NCBI GenBank assembly: GCA_035548055.1
Contig: DASZTL010000069.1
Coordinates: forward strand, 1 to 64,000
DNA from: DASZTV01 sp035548055
GTDB taxonomy: Bacteria; Actinomycetota; Actinomycetes; JAFAQI01
Direction: 5' to 3'
Length of the DNA stretch: 64,000 nt
Shown here: positions 15,396 through 24,800 of the stretch, in pieces
Position numbering within the stretch: position 1 is the stretch's first letter
Layout: each line of letters opens with the position of its first letter
Made by a program: the position numbers and the translations under genes
The notes under the pieces: model-generated
What the model was told of the DNA's origin: nothing
Databases searched by the model: none
Seen by the model: the letters and a program-made list of their open reading frames with translations, nothing else

Positions 15396-16523
15396 GTGGC
15401 CCCCCGAGTGCTGGTCGACGCGACCGCTGTGCCCGCCGACCGTGGTGGGGTGGGGCGCTACGTCGACGGGCTGCTGGGCGCGCTTGGCGCCGCTGGCACC
15501 GATCTCGCGATCGTCTGCCAGCGAGCCGACGCGGAGCGCTACTCCCAGGTTGCGCCGCAAGCGACGATGGTGCCCGGCCCACCCGCGATCGCGCACCGGC
15601 CGGCCCGCCTGGCCTGGGAGCAGACCGGCCTGCCCTTGGTCGCCCAGCAGCTGGCGGTCGACGTCATCCACTCCCCGCACTACACGATGCCGCTGCGTGC
15701 CGGCCGGCCGGTCGTCGTCACCATTCACGACGCGACCTTCTTCACTGCCCCCGACGACATCGCGGCGGTGAAGGGCACCTTCTTCCGGTCCGCGATCAGG
15801 ACCGCGCTACGCCGAGCGACCCGCGTCATCGTCCCCAGCAAGGCAACCCGCGACGAGCTCGTGCGAGTCCTGGACGCCGACCCCACCATGATCGACGTCG
15901 CCTACCACGGGGTCGATCCCCAGCTCTTCCACCCGCCGACCGACGCCGACAAGGCGCGCGTGGCCGCGCGGCTCGGCATTCGGGGGGAGTACGTGGCCTT
16001 TCTCGGCGTCCTCGAACCGCGAAAGAACGTCCCGGCCCTGATCCGCGGCTGGGTCGAGGCGGTCAGCTGGCGCGACGACCCGCCGGCCCTGGTGCTTGCC
16101 GGCGGCCGGGGCTGGGACGAGGACGTGGACGCTGCTGTCGCGGAAGTGCCCAGCCACCTGCGAGTCGTGCGTCCCGGCTATCTCCGCTTCGCTGACCTGC
16201 CCGGCTACCTGGGGGGCGCGATCGCGGTGGCCTTCCCGAGTCACGGCGAAGGCTTCGGCCTTCCGGTGCTCGAGGCGATGGCGTGCGGTACGCCGGTCCT
16301 GACCACCCCGCGACTGTCGCTGCCGGAGGTCGGTGGTGACGCCGTGGCCTACACGGAGCCCGACGCGGCGTCGATCGGTGCTGCGCTGTCGGCTCTGCTC
16401 GACGATGCGGCCCGCCGTCGCGCGCTGGCCGACGCCGCGCTCGCCCGTGCCCAGGAGTTCACCTGGGCCGCGAGCGCCGAGGCGCACCTCGCCGCCTACG
16501 CCCGCGCCGTGTCGCAGGCCTGA
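15396..16523 (+). CDS. Glycosyltransferase, GT4/GT-B type
   Basis: The protein has 375 residues. The N-terminal half begins VLVDATAVPADRGGVGRYVDG, a glycine loop typical of GT4 enzymes, with PVVVTIHDATFF and the GVD elements further on. The C-terminal nucleotide-sugar domain has FLGVLEPRKNVPALI and the EX7E-like motif SHGEGFGLPVLEAMACGTPV. It transfers a sugar from a nucleotide donor, probably mannose or a related sugar, judging by the neighbouring GDP-mannose pyrophosphorylase-like gene. The frame opens at 15315, but GTG 15396 is preceded by GGGAGGGAG at good distance and starts at the family N-terminus. It is 15 bases upstream of the next gene. Confidence 0.85.
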   Translation: MAPRVLVDATAVPADRGGVGRYVDGLLGALGAAGTDLAIVCQRADAERYSQVAPQATMVPGPPAIAHRPARLAWEQTGLPLVAQQLAVDVIHSPHYTMPLRAGRPVVVTIHDATFFTAPDDIAAVKGTFFRSAIRTALRRATRVIVPSKATRDELVRVLDADPTMIDVAYHGVDPQLFHPPTDADKARVAARLGIRGEYVAFLGVLEPRKNVPALIRGWVEAVSWRDDPPALVLAGGRGWDEDVDAAVAEVPSHLRVVRPGYLRFADLPGYLGGAIAVAFPSHGEGFGLPVLEAMACGTPVLTTPRLSLPEVGGDAVAYTEPDAASIGAALSALLDDAARRRALADAALARAQEFTWAASAEAHLAAYARAVSQA

Positions 16524-16538
16524 AAGACCTGCGACACC

Positions 16539-17609
16539 GTGGAAGCCGTCGTCCTCGTCGGGGGACAGGGCACTCGCCTGCAGCCGCTGACGTTGCGCAC
16601 CCCCAAGCCGATGCTGCCGTTCGCCGGCGCGCCTTTTCTGTCGCATCTCGTGACCCGGTTGCGAGCTGCCGGCGTCGAGCACCTGGTTCTCGCGACGTCG
16701 TACCGGCCGGAGATCTTCCATGAGTTCTTCGGGACCGGCCGCGACTTCGGGATGCGCATCGACTTCGTGACGGAGACCGAGCCGCTGGGCACGGCGGGTG
16801 GAATCCGCAACGTCGCGCGCCGTCTCGAGGCCGGACCAGACGATCCTGTCCTGGTCCTCAACGGTGATGTGTTGTCGGGGCACGACATCCGCGCACAGCT
16901 CGAGATGCATCGCCGACGAGACGCGGCGGTGACCTTGCATCTCGTCGAGGTCGAGGACGCGCGGGCGTTCGGCTGCGTTCCCACCGACTCACATGGCCGA
17001 GTGACGGGCTTCATCGAGAAGTCGGACTCGCCGGTCACCAATCGCATCAACGCCGGCTGTTACGTGTTCACCCGCAAGGTGATCGATCTGATCCCTGCGG
17101 GTCGAGTCGTCTCTGTCGAGCGTGAGACCTTTCCCGAACTGCTCGATGCCGGTGAGATGTTGCTGGGATATGTCGACACGTCGTACTGGCTCGACGTCGG
17201 TACGCCGGTGTCGTTCGTGCGCGGAAGCTCCGACATCGTCACCGGCGTCGTCGAGTCGCCGGCGCTGATCGCGCCTCCCGGCGAGGCACTCCTGCAAGAG
17301 GACGCGGTCGTGCACGCCGGTGCGGTCGTCAACGGCGGGTCGGTAATCGGCCCGCGAACCAAGGTCGACGCTGGCGCGCAGGTGACCCGCTCGGTGATCG
17401 CCGACGGCGTGCACATCGCTCCGGGGGCGACGGTGTTCAACTCGATCGTTGGCAGGCGAGCGAAGATCGGTCAGCGGACCGTCATCGCCAACGCGGTGAT
17501 CGGCGAGGGTGCCACCATCGGTGCCGACAACGAGCTGACCAGCGGGATCCGAGTCTGGAACGATGCGGTCATCGCGGACGCGGCGCTGCGCTTCACTCCG
17601 CTTCCCTGA
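16539..17609 (+). CDS. manB: Mannose-1-phosphate guanylyltransferase-like NDP-sugar pyrophosphorylase
   Basis: The protein has 356 residues. The N-terminal pyrophosphorylase signature is VVLVGGQGTRLQPLTLRTPKPMLPFAG (residues 4-30) and the metal-binding VLNGDVLSG follows. After about residue 235 comes a left-handed beta-helix of hexapeptide repeats (PRTKVDAGAQV, SVIADGVHIAPGATV, AKIGQRTVIANAVIGEGATIG). This matches the GDP-mannose pyrophosphorylase called ManB in M. tuberculosis (Rv3264c), also seen as RmlA2-like. It would supply GDP-mannose for envelope glycans. The symbol follows mycobacterial usage; in other species manB means phosphomannomutase. The 3' end overlaps the convergent F420 gene by 17 bases. 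Confidence 0.85.
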   Translation: MEAVVLVGGQGTRLQPLTLRTPKPMLPFAGAPFLSHLVTRLRAAGVEHLVLATSYRPEIFHEFFGTGRDFGMRIDFVTETEPLGTAGGIRNVARRLEAGPDDPVLVLNGDVLSGHDIRAQLEMHRRRDAAVTLHLVEVEDARAFGCVPTDSHGRVTGFIEKSDSPVTNRINAGCYVFTRKVIDLIPAGRVVSVERETFPELLDAGEMLLGYVDTSYWLDVGTPVSFVRGSSDIVTGVVESPALIAPPGEALLQEDAVVHAGAVVNGGSVIGPRTKVDAGAQVTRSVIADGVHIAPGATVFNSIVGRRAKIGQRTVIANAVIGEGATIGADNELTSGIRVWNDAVIADAALRFTPLP

Positions 17610-18576
17610 TCTCGAGCCGCGCACCATCAACCGTGGCGACCGGCTCGGTGGCGCGCAGACCTTCGGCGGCGAGCGCTGCCATCAGCCGGCCCAATGCGTA
17701 GCCGACGTCGAGCGGCTCGCCGATCCCTGTGATCGATCGCGCGTCCGTCGCGATCTCGAGCTTCACCGCGGGAGCCCAGATCGCATCGATCGCACGTTGC
17801 ATCGCCTGACGATCCGGCGCTGATCCTGTCGCAGCACTCGGCGCCGGCGCGCTGTCACGAACCAGCTGGGCTCGTGCGTCCCGGGTTCCGGCGGAGAACA
17901 TGTCGTCGGCCGAAGGGCGTACCAACGGCTTGGCGCCCCGATCCTCTCCGGGGCGCCGAACCTCGAAGCCACGGACGACGGCGACCGGTCGATTCGACAG
18001 CTTGCCCTTGACGAGATCCCCAGCTGCTGCCAGCTCGTCGGCATGCGCCGTCACCGTCACTTCGAGCACATGTCCGAACGTGTCGCTGCTGCCCCGCAGG
18101 TCCTCGAGCACCTCGATGCCTGCCGCGCCGATGGCGCTGTCCACGACGCCGTCGCGCCATGGCCGGCCCATCGTGTCGGTGATGATCACGGCAACGTCGA
18201 TGTCCAGGCGCGACCGCAGACCCGCCCGGATCCGTCGCGCTGATGCGTCCGGGTCGAGCGGCAACAACGCAACCGTGCCGTCGGGGACGTTGCTTTCGTC
18301 GATCCCGGCGGCCGCGAGCACGAGCCCGTGCCGGGTCTGGACGATCTGCGTTCGGCCTCGCTGGGCGACGACGCGAACGGTCTCGGCGGCTAGATGATCC
18401 TCGCGGCTGCCCGTGACGAGGCGGCCTTCCGACTTGGACACGATCTTGCTGGTGACCACTACGACATCGCCGTCGCGCAGCTCGACGCCGGTTGCGACGA
18501 TCAACCCGGCGATGTCGTCGCCCTCGCCGACCTCGGGGATGCCCTCGAGCGCCCAGATCTGGATGGCCGATGTCAC
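17593..18576 (-). CDS. fbiB: Coenzyme F420:L-glutamate ligase, CofE-type
   Basis: The protein has 327 residues. The N-terminal ~240 residues are the CofE domain: IWALEGIPEVGEGDDIAGLI, VVTSKIVSKSEGRL, IITDTMGRPWRDGVVDSAIG and DLVKGKLSNRPVAVVRG. It adds glutamates to F420-0. Actinobacterial FbiB normally has about 450 residues, with a C-terminal FMN nitroreductase-like domain that reduces dehydro-F420-0. Here only about 85 residues follow (APDRQAMQRAIDAIWAPAVK and LDVGYALGRLMAALAAEG), with no visible nitroreductase pattern. The start is GTG 18576, which shares four bases (GTGA) with the cofD stop, so the two are translationally coupled. Confidence 0.85.
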   Translation of the reverse strand: MTSAIQIWALEGIPEVGEGDDIAGLIVATGVELRDGDVVVVTSKIVSKSEGRLVTGSREDHLAAETVRVVAQRGRTQIVQTRHGLVLAAAGIDESNVPDGTVALLPLDPDASARRIRAGLRSRLDIDVAVIITDTMGRPWRDGVVDSAIGAAGIEVLEDLRGSSDTFGHVLEVTVTAHADELAAAGDLVKGKLSNRPVAVVRGFEVRRPGEDRGAKPLVRPSADDMFSAGTRDARAQLVRDSAPAPSAATGSAPDRQAMQRAIDAIWAPAVKLEIATDARSITGIGEPLDVGYALGRLMAALAAEGLRATEPVATVDGARLEIREAE

Positions 18577-19547
18577 GCCAGCTCCACCGCAAGGTCGACG
18601 GCGGCGCGAGCCATTGCCGCGGTAGCCGCGACGTCGTGCATCAACAGGGGGACCGCACGACAGGCGAAGCCGGCCGCGGCCAGCGGAGCGGCCAGGTCGC
18701 CGTCTGTCTCGTCGACCAGCCAACCGTCGATCAACCCGCCCGACCGGCGGGCTCCGTAATGGTGCGCGACGGCGTCAGCGGCCGTCTCGACACCGATCGC
18801 GGCAAGGCAGGCGTCCGCCATTCCGCGGACGGGGGAGCCGCCGACGATGGGGGACAGGCCGACGACGGTCGCGCGGGTCTCGCGCACCGCCGCCGCGATT
18901 CCGGGCACCGCCAGGATGGACCCGATCGACACCACGGGATTGCTCGGGGCCAGCAGGACGACGTCCGCGCCGTTGATCGCCGCGGTGACCCCCGGTGCCG
19001 CCTTCGCGGTCTCGGACCCGCGCACCTCGAAGCCGGTCGCGGGCACCTGTGCCTGCATCCGGACCCACCACTCCTGAAAGTGCACGACCGACCCGTCCGA
19101 GAGCTGAACGTGGGTCTCGAGCCAGTCGTCGCTCGCCGGGATCACCCGAAGGCCGGTGTGCCAGCGTTCGCACAACCGCTGCGTGACGGTCGACAGCGAC
19201 ACCCCGTCCGCCAGCCACCGGGTGCGTAGCAGGTGGGTGGCGAGGTCGAGGTCGCCGAGGCCGAACCAGTGGGGAACGAGCGGCTCGGCGGCGGCGACGG
19301 ACCCGGCGTACGCCGCGAGCTCATCGCGCACCCGGAAGGTCTCGCCGTCTCGTCCCCAGCCTCGCTCGGCGGATATGCCGCCGCCGAGCGTGTAGACGAC
19401 GCTGTCGAGATCCGGGCAGATCCGAAGACCCAGGACGGTCAGGTCGTCCCCGGTATTGACGATCGCGGTGACGTCGTGCCCGAGGGTGCGCAGCCCCAGG
19501 AGGAACCGGGCGCCGCCGATCCCGCCACACAATGCGGCTATCCGCAT
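18573..19547 (-). CDS. fbiA: 2-phospho-L-lactate / phosphoenolpyruvate transferase for F420 (CofD/FbiA)
   Basis: The protein has 324 residues. It begins MRIAALCGGIGGARFLLGL, the conserved substrate loop of CofD/FbiA, followed by AIVNTGDDLTVLGLRICPDLD. ADVVLLAPSNPVVSIGSILAVPGI and LSPIVGGSPVRGMAD occur later. It transfers the phospho-enolpyruvyl or lactyl moiety onto FO to form (dehydro-)F420-0. ATG 19547 was chosen because the family starts here, although the frame is open to 19649. It heads a two-gene F420 operon with fbiB. An F420-type oxidoreductase gene is found 37 kb to the right. Confidence 0.92.
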   Translation of the reverse strand: MRIAALCGGIGGARFLLGLRTLGHDVTAIVNTGDDLTVLGLRICPDLDSVVYTLGGGISAERGWGRDGETFRVRDELAAYAGSVAAAEPLVPHWFGLGDLDLATHLLRTRWLADGVSLSTVTQRLCERWHTGLRVIPASDDWLETHVQLSDGSVVHFQEWWVRMQAQVPATGFEVRGSETAKAAPGVTAAINGADVVLLAPSNPVVSIGSILAVPGIAAAVRETRATVVGLSPIVGGSPVRGMADACLAAIGVETAADAVAHHYGARRSGGLIDGWLVDETDGDLAAPLAAAGFACRAVPLLMHDVAATAAMARAAVDLAVELA

Positions 19548-19684
19548 GCCGTCACCCGCACGTCCAGCAGTCTTTCGCACGTCGGCGCGGGTGCGGCGAG
19601 CGCCCGCAGTGATTCGCGCGTAAGGTTCCAACCGCCATATTCGTTCCACTCGCTGCGGTGCTGATGGAAACCAGGGGAGTCAGC

Positions 19685-21211
19685 GTGACGGAGACGCAGG
19701 CCGATGAGCGACCGGCGCTGATCAACCGGCTCGAGATGCTGGTCGGACGACCCGCCGCCACGAATGGTGACGGCGGGCTGCCGGTCGGACCGGTGGTGGC
19801 CGCCTCCCTGACCGGACTTCGCGCCGAGATCAGCGAGCTCGAAGAGCGGCTCGCCGCGATCGAGGACACGGTCGACGCGCTGTCAGACCGGCTGGAGTCA
19901 CGGATCGCCTCGCTCGATGATCGGCTCGCCGCGCTGCTGCAGTCGATCAACGGCGAGCGCTCGGCCGCCGCGCAGCACCGCGAGAAGACGTCGGAGGCGC
20001 TGCAGGAGCAAGCCGGTGCTCTCGATGAGTGGGCCGAAGCGGTCCGGGCTGGACTCGAAGACCTGGGCGAGGCGGTTGCCAGCAGCCTCGGCACCCTCGG
20101 TGAGACGCTGCAGGACCCGGCGTCGCGCGATGCCGACCGCCGTCACATCGAGGCGCTCATCACGGAGGTCATGACAGCTGTCGATGAGTCGACGCGCCCG
20201 ATCGATGAGCACCTCGCGTCGCTGCAGGACGGCATCCTCAACGGCTTTGCAGACGCGCGTGAGCGGCTGCTGGACGATCTCGGGGGCGTGCTCGAGTCGC
20301 TTGAGCGGGCGAGCGTCGACACGCGCGACAACGTGGAGCTTCAGCTGACGGAGCTGCGCAACGACTTCGCCGACGCGCTGGACGAGGTGCGCGAGCACGT
20401 CGACGAGACGGTTGGCGGGTCGAGCGCGAACGTCGCCGATGCGCTTGCCGAGCTTCGCACCGATTGGAAGACCCGGGCCGACGTCATCGTGTCGGAGGGG
20501 CGTGCCGCCGCAGCGGGCGTGCTCGCTGATGTTCAGGCGACGCTTGCCGAGCAGGTCGACTCGATCGGTGCCGTCAGCGGCTCGATCGGCGGCGGAACCG
20601 AGCGGCTGGTCGCGGCCGGGCAGGCGCTGCTGGCCTACCTCGCCGATCGTGATCGCGCTCTGGAGCGCGAGCGTGACCGCGTGCTGCACGATGTGTTGGA
20701 GGAGTTCGCCGCCGGCCTTACGACGCGCGAGCGGCGCGCAGTGGCGAGCCGCGTCGGGGAGGCTGTCGACCGACACCGGGACAGTCGCGATGCGGCCCGC
20801 TTCCGCCGCAGCCACGCCGGTGAGCCCGAGTTGGACATCCCCTCCGTCCCTGGCGTGGTCGCCCGGCTCTCCGAACCGCTTCCGACGCCGGCCCAACCGG
20901 TAGCGCAACGCTCGGGACTGCGCCCGGCGCCGAGATCGACGGCTTCGACTGCCCGGAAGCGGCCGGCCAAGGCGGCCGCGAGACCCGCCGCCAAGACCGC
21001 CGCCAAACCGGCTCCGAAGTCGGCCGGGAAGGCCACCGCCAAGAAGACCACCAAGACTGCCGCAAGCTCCGCCACGAGGAAGGCGCCGGCGGCAAGAAAG
21101 ACAGCGCCCGCAAGGAAAAGCGGCGGCTCGTCGGGTGCGGTGAAGACCGCTGCGAAGTCCTCGGCGCGAGCCGCGAAGAGCGTCTCGGCCGCTTCGGCCG
21201 ACGAGTCCTGA
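19685..21211 (+). CDS. Long coiled-coil protein with histone-H1-like Lys/Ala/Pro tail
   Basis: The protein has 508 residues. Residues about 35-370 are almost entirely helical and acidic, with heptad-like patterns (SELEERLAAIEDTVDALSDR, RLESRIASLDDRLAALLQSI) typical of long coiled coils. Residues about 425-508 are very basic: repeated AAK, KPAPK, KKTTK, KAPAARK and KSGGSSG units, like eukaryotic H1 or bacterial HU-tail and Hc1 sequences. No enzyme motif, signal peptide or membrane segment is visible. GTG 19685 follows AGGGGAG at a good distance; in-frame GTG 19658 and ATG 19664 are alternatives. The gene sits between fbiA and whiB, divergent from fbiA. A role in DNA or cell-pole organisation is only an inference. 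Confidence 0.8.
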   Translation: MTETQADERPALINRLEMLVGRPAATNGDGGLPVGPVVAASLTGLRAEISELEERLAAIEDTVDALSDRLESRIASLDDRLAALLQSINGERSAAAQHREKTSEALQEQAGALDEWAEAVRAGLEDLGEAVASSLGTLGETLQDPASRDADRRHIEALITEVMTAVDESTRPIDEHLASLQDGILNGFADARERLLDDLGGVLESLERASVDTRDNVELQLTELRNDFADALDEVREHVDETVGGSSANVADALAELRTDWKTRADVIVSEGRAAAAGVLADVQATLAEQVDSIGAVSGSIGGGTERLVAAGQALLAYLADRDRALERERDRVLHDVLEEFAAGLTTRERRAVASRVGEAVDRHRDSRDAARFRRSHAGEPELDIPSVPGVVARLSEPLPTPAQPVAQRSGLRPAPRSTASTARKRPAKAAARPAAKTAAKPAPKSAGKATAKKTTKTAASSATRKAPAARKTAPARKSGGSSGAVKTAAKSSARAAKSVSAASADES

Positions 21212-21259
21212 GGTCTCCCTACCACGGCCTTAGGGGTGGAGTAATTACCACCACCCCCC

Positions 21260-21289
21260 TTGACTTTTGGGTTACGACTCGCATGTAAT
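21260..21289 (+). promoter_or_regulatory. Putative promoter upstream of whiB
   Basis: TTGACT (21260-21265) and TGTAAT (21284-21289) are 18 bases apart in an unusually AT-rich island of a GC-rich genome. This gives a leader of roughly 115-120 bases before whiB. GTAATTAC, an eight-base palindrome at 21241-21248, lies just upstream and could bind a regulator. Confidence 0.5.
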
Positions 21290-21413
21290 TCCACGCGTGT
21301 CATTCCCCACCGGCTCGAAGCGGTGCTGTCTACGACAGCAGCCCAACCGTTCCGACCAGGACACGCCGGGCCTCGCGGCCGCCGGATCGGTCGCGAGCTG
21401 ACGTGGAGGCGCC

Positions 21414-21677
21414 ATGACCGAACAGTTCGTAGTGCTGGGCCCAGAGGACGAGACCCTGCCGTTGCCCTGGCAGGTCGAGGCACTGTGTGCCCAGACCGAC
21501 CCCGAGGCGTTCTTCCCTGAGAAGGGGGGATCGACCCGGGAGGCAAAGCGCGTGTGTGGCCGCTGCGACGTTCGCGGCGAGTGCCTGTCGTACGCGCTGG
21601 CCCACGATGAGCGCTTTGGCATCTGGGGTGGCCTGTCCGAACGTGAGCGGCGCCGCCTCAAGCGCCAGGTCGTCTGA
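21414..21677 (+). CDS. whiB2: WhiB-family iron-sulfur regulator (WhiB2/WhiB type)
   Basis: The protein has 87 residues. Four cysteines, C25, C48, C51 and C57 (spacing C-X22-C-X2-C-X5-C), bind a [4Fe-4S] cluster. GIWGG at 69-73 is the beta-turn that contacts the sigma factor, and the basic end RERRRLKRQ follows. Short N-terminus, cluster spacing and the fbiA-whiB-glycosyltransferase neighbourhood match WhiB2 of mycobacteria and WhiB of Streptomyces, which control septation and sporulation with WhiA. GGAGG lies five bases before ATG 21414. The leader is about 200 bases from the previous gene and contains an AT-rich promoter. Confidence 0.93.
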   Translation: MTEQFVVLGPEDETLPLPWQVEALCAQTDPEAFFPEKGGSTREAKRVCGRCDVRGECLSYALAHDERFGIWGGLSERERRRLKRQVV

Positions 21678-21718
21678 CGCGGGGCTGACGACGCCATCCG
21701 CGGCGTTGTACCCCACGA

Positions 21719-21779
21719 AATCGCTTCGCGATTCCGCGGGGGCCCCGACAAACCGGACTCGCTTGCGTGCCTCGCACGC
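21719..21779. terminator. Two short hairpins after whiB, possible terminator
   Basis: AATCGC-TTC-GCGATT (21719-21733) and GCGTGC-CTC-GCACGC (21765-21779) are perfect six-base stems with three-base loops, with GGGGCCCC between them. They lie in the 165-base gap between whiB and the glycosyltransferase gene. No T-run follows either one, so a role in termination is uncertain. Confidence 0.3.
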
Positions 21780-21842
21780 GGCGCTCGGTGCGGCCTTGCG
21801 GCTGACGCCGTCAGCTCCCGCGTAGGCTTCACAGGCCGGTAG

Positions 21843-24800
21843 ATGCCGGATACCGCTATGTCTCCGACCTCCTCGCGCACCCGGCACCCGGGCCACGTCG
21901 TCACCGCGATCGTCGTCTGCCGTGACGGGGCGAAGCGACTGCCGACGACGCTCGATGCGCTCGCTGCTCAGGTACGCCGGGTAGACCGGCTGGTCGTCGT
22001 CGATCTGGGCAGCGCGGACGGCACTGTCGCCGTCGCGACCGACCGGGTTGGGGACTCCCACGTCATCCAGACCGATCCGGCCGGCGGCGTCGGCCCCGCT
22101 GTCACCGCGGCACTCGAGCTCCTTGCCGGCCGCCCGAGTCGCCGGCAGCGCGACGAGGCGCCGGTCGAGTGGCTGTGGCTGCTGCATGACGACAGCGCCC
22201 CCGAGCCGGAGGCGCTCGACGAGCTGTTGCTGCGGGTCGTTCACTCGCCGTCGGTGTGGCTGGCCGGTCCGAAGATCCTCGACTGGGACGGCTCGCTGCT
22301 GCTGCAGGCGGGGCTGTCGATCGACGCCGCGGGACGAGTCGACACCGGACTCGATCGCCGGGAGCCGGACCAGGGGCAGCGCGACGACGCGGACGAGGTG
22401 CTCGCGGTCGGAATGGCGGGCGCGCTGATCCGCCGCGACGTCTGGGACTCTCTCGGTGGGCTCGATCCGCAGCTGGCCGAGTACGCCGCAGAGATCGACT
22501 TCGGTTGGCGGGTCAACGCGGCCGGCGGGCGCGTCGTCGTCGTACCTCGAGCCGTGTTGCGCCACGTCGCCGACGGCTGCGTCGGCGACCGGCCGAGCGG
22601 ACCGCCGCTGCGGGCGCTGACGGTGAGGCGGCGCAACGGAATGCGCGTGGTGCTCGCCAACACCGCGGACTGGCTCGTGCCGCTGTTGCTGGTGCGTTAC
22701 GTCGTCCTGGGGGTGCTGCAGGCGGTCGCGCTTCTCGTCCTGTCACGTCGACCGCGGGAGGCCGCTGCCGAGCTTAGTGCGGTCGGCCAGCTGTTCGGTT
22801 CGCCACGCACGATCATGGCGAGCCGAAAAGCGCGCGCCGAGGCTCGCGAGGTCGGCTACAGCGACCTGCGACGGCTGTTCCCGCCATCGGGGCGGTGGGC
22901 GTCGAACCTCGTCGCGATGCGACCGCAGGGCACTGGGACTCCGGACGCGCCGGTCTCACGTCGCCGCGTGGCGGTCGAGTCCGGTCCGGTGTCCGAAGAG
23001 GTCGAGTCGCTCGCCGACGAGGTAAGTGCGGTCGGGGAGTTCCTGCGGCGACCGGCATCGCTGCTGTTGATCGTGCTGAGCATCCTTGCCCTCATCGCGG
23101 AACGCAACGTGCTGTCCGGCACGATCCACGGTGGGCGGCTGCTCCCCGCGCCGGGCGGTGCCGGCGACCTCTGGTCGACGTACTTCAGCGGCTGGCACGC
23201 CGCCGGCGTCGGCTCGACCACGTCCGCCGCACCGTCGGTCGCGTTGCTCGCCCTGTTCGCGACGGTCTTGCTGGGGAAGGCGTGGCTCGCGGTCGACGTG
23301 ATCGTCCTCGGTGCGGTTCCGCTGGCCGCCCTGAGTGCGTTCACATCGCTTCGCGTGCTGACGACGGCGGTACGGATCCGGATCTGGGTGTCCGTCGTCT
23401 ACGCCCTGTTGCCCGCTGCCACGGGTGCCATCGCGTCCGGCCGGCTCGACGTGATCGTTGCCGCCATCGTGTTGCCACGTGTGGCGCGCAGCATCGCGAT
23501 CGCATGGCAGCCGGCGGCCGTCGGGAGCGTGCGCGGGCGAACCGTGCGCGCCGGGTTGTGGCTTGCCGTGGCGACGGCCTTCGCGCCGCTGCTGTGGGTC
23601 ATCGCCGCGCTCGTGTGTGGCGGTGTCCTCATCGCGGGCACCCGGCGCGCTGAGGTGGCGGCTCCGGCGATCGCGGCCGGCTATCACCTCCGGGTGGCCG
23701 CCGGGATTCTTGTCGTTCCGCTGGTTGTCCTGATGCCGTGGACCTGGCACGTGGTCGCGCACCCGAGCCTGCTGTTCGCCGGTAGCGGCCTGCCCGAGTT
23801 CTACGCCGCGCGTACGGCGCCGTCGGGGATCCTCCTTGCCCTGTTGCACGCCGGCGGTCCGGCGCAGCCGCCGTTCTGGATCGGGATTCCGATCGTCGGC
23901 GCGATCGTCTTGGGCCTGCAGCGCGACAGCCGCGTCACCGCGGCGCGCGTCGGAGCCGCGGTCTTCGTGCTCGGTGTCGTCGTCGCGATCTTGATGACCC
24001 GTGGCGCGAGTGTCACCACGGGCTTCCCGAGCACGCGTCATTGGCCCGGTCTCCCGTTGCTGGTCGCCGGCGCGGGCGCCTTGCTCACCGCGGTTGTGGC
24101 GGCTATCGGCGCCAGGCCGGCATTGCGTGACCAGAGCTTCGGCTGGCGACAGCCGCTCGCCGTCGCCGTCGTCGGCCTCGCGCTCGCATCGACCGCGACG
24201 TTGGTCGGCGCCTGGCTGGTCCGGGGCGTCGACAAGCCACTTCGCGGTGGCGACCCGGCCGTGCTGCCGCTGTATCTCCGTTCCGAGCTCGCGCTGCCGA
24301 CCGCAGGTCGCGCGTTGGTGCTCGGTGGCGATGCCGGGCTGGTCCGTTACGCGCTGATTCGGGACCCGAGTGGGCCCGTGCTCGGCTCGGGTGATGCGCC
24401 GGCATCCGGGGCGGCGGCCGATCGCGCGTCGATGCACCTCGCTCACGCCGTCCAGGACCTGGTCGCCGGCCGGGCGGGGGCGGGGGCGGAGCTGGTCCCG
24501 TTCGGCATCAACTACATCGTTGCGCCCGCTCGCACCGCCAAGCGGGTCGAGTCGGCCCTGGGACAGGCGAGCACGCTCTCGGTCGTTCTGGTACCGAGCG
24601 CGACCGTGTGGCACTCCTCGCTCGCCACGGGTGAGCTGACGCTGCTGTCCGGCACGGCCGCCACGGCGGCCCGCGGCGGAGCTGTCCCGGCGAAAGCCCC
24701 GACCCGGGTTCTGCCGTTCCGCGGTGACGACGCGGCCACGATCGGTACCTCTACGGCACCCCGGCTCCTCGCGCTCGCCGAGCCGGTCGACTCGCGCTGG

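Noticed and set aside
21232..21260. Stem GGGGTGG with CCACC-A-CCCC as a terminator of the coiled-coil gene
   Set aside because: The stem needs a bulge and has no T-run, and it sits directly over the whiB promoter region. It is left as part of that region.
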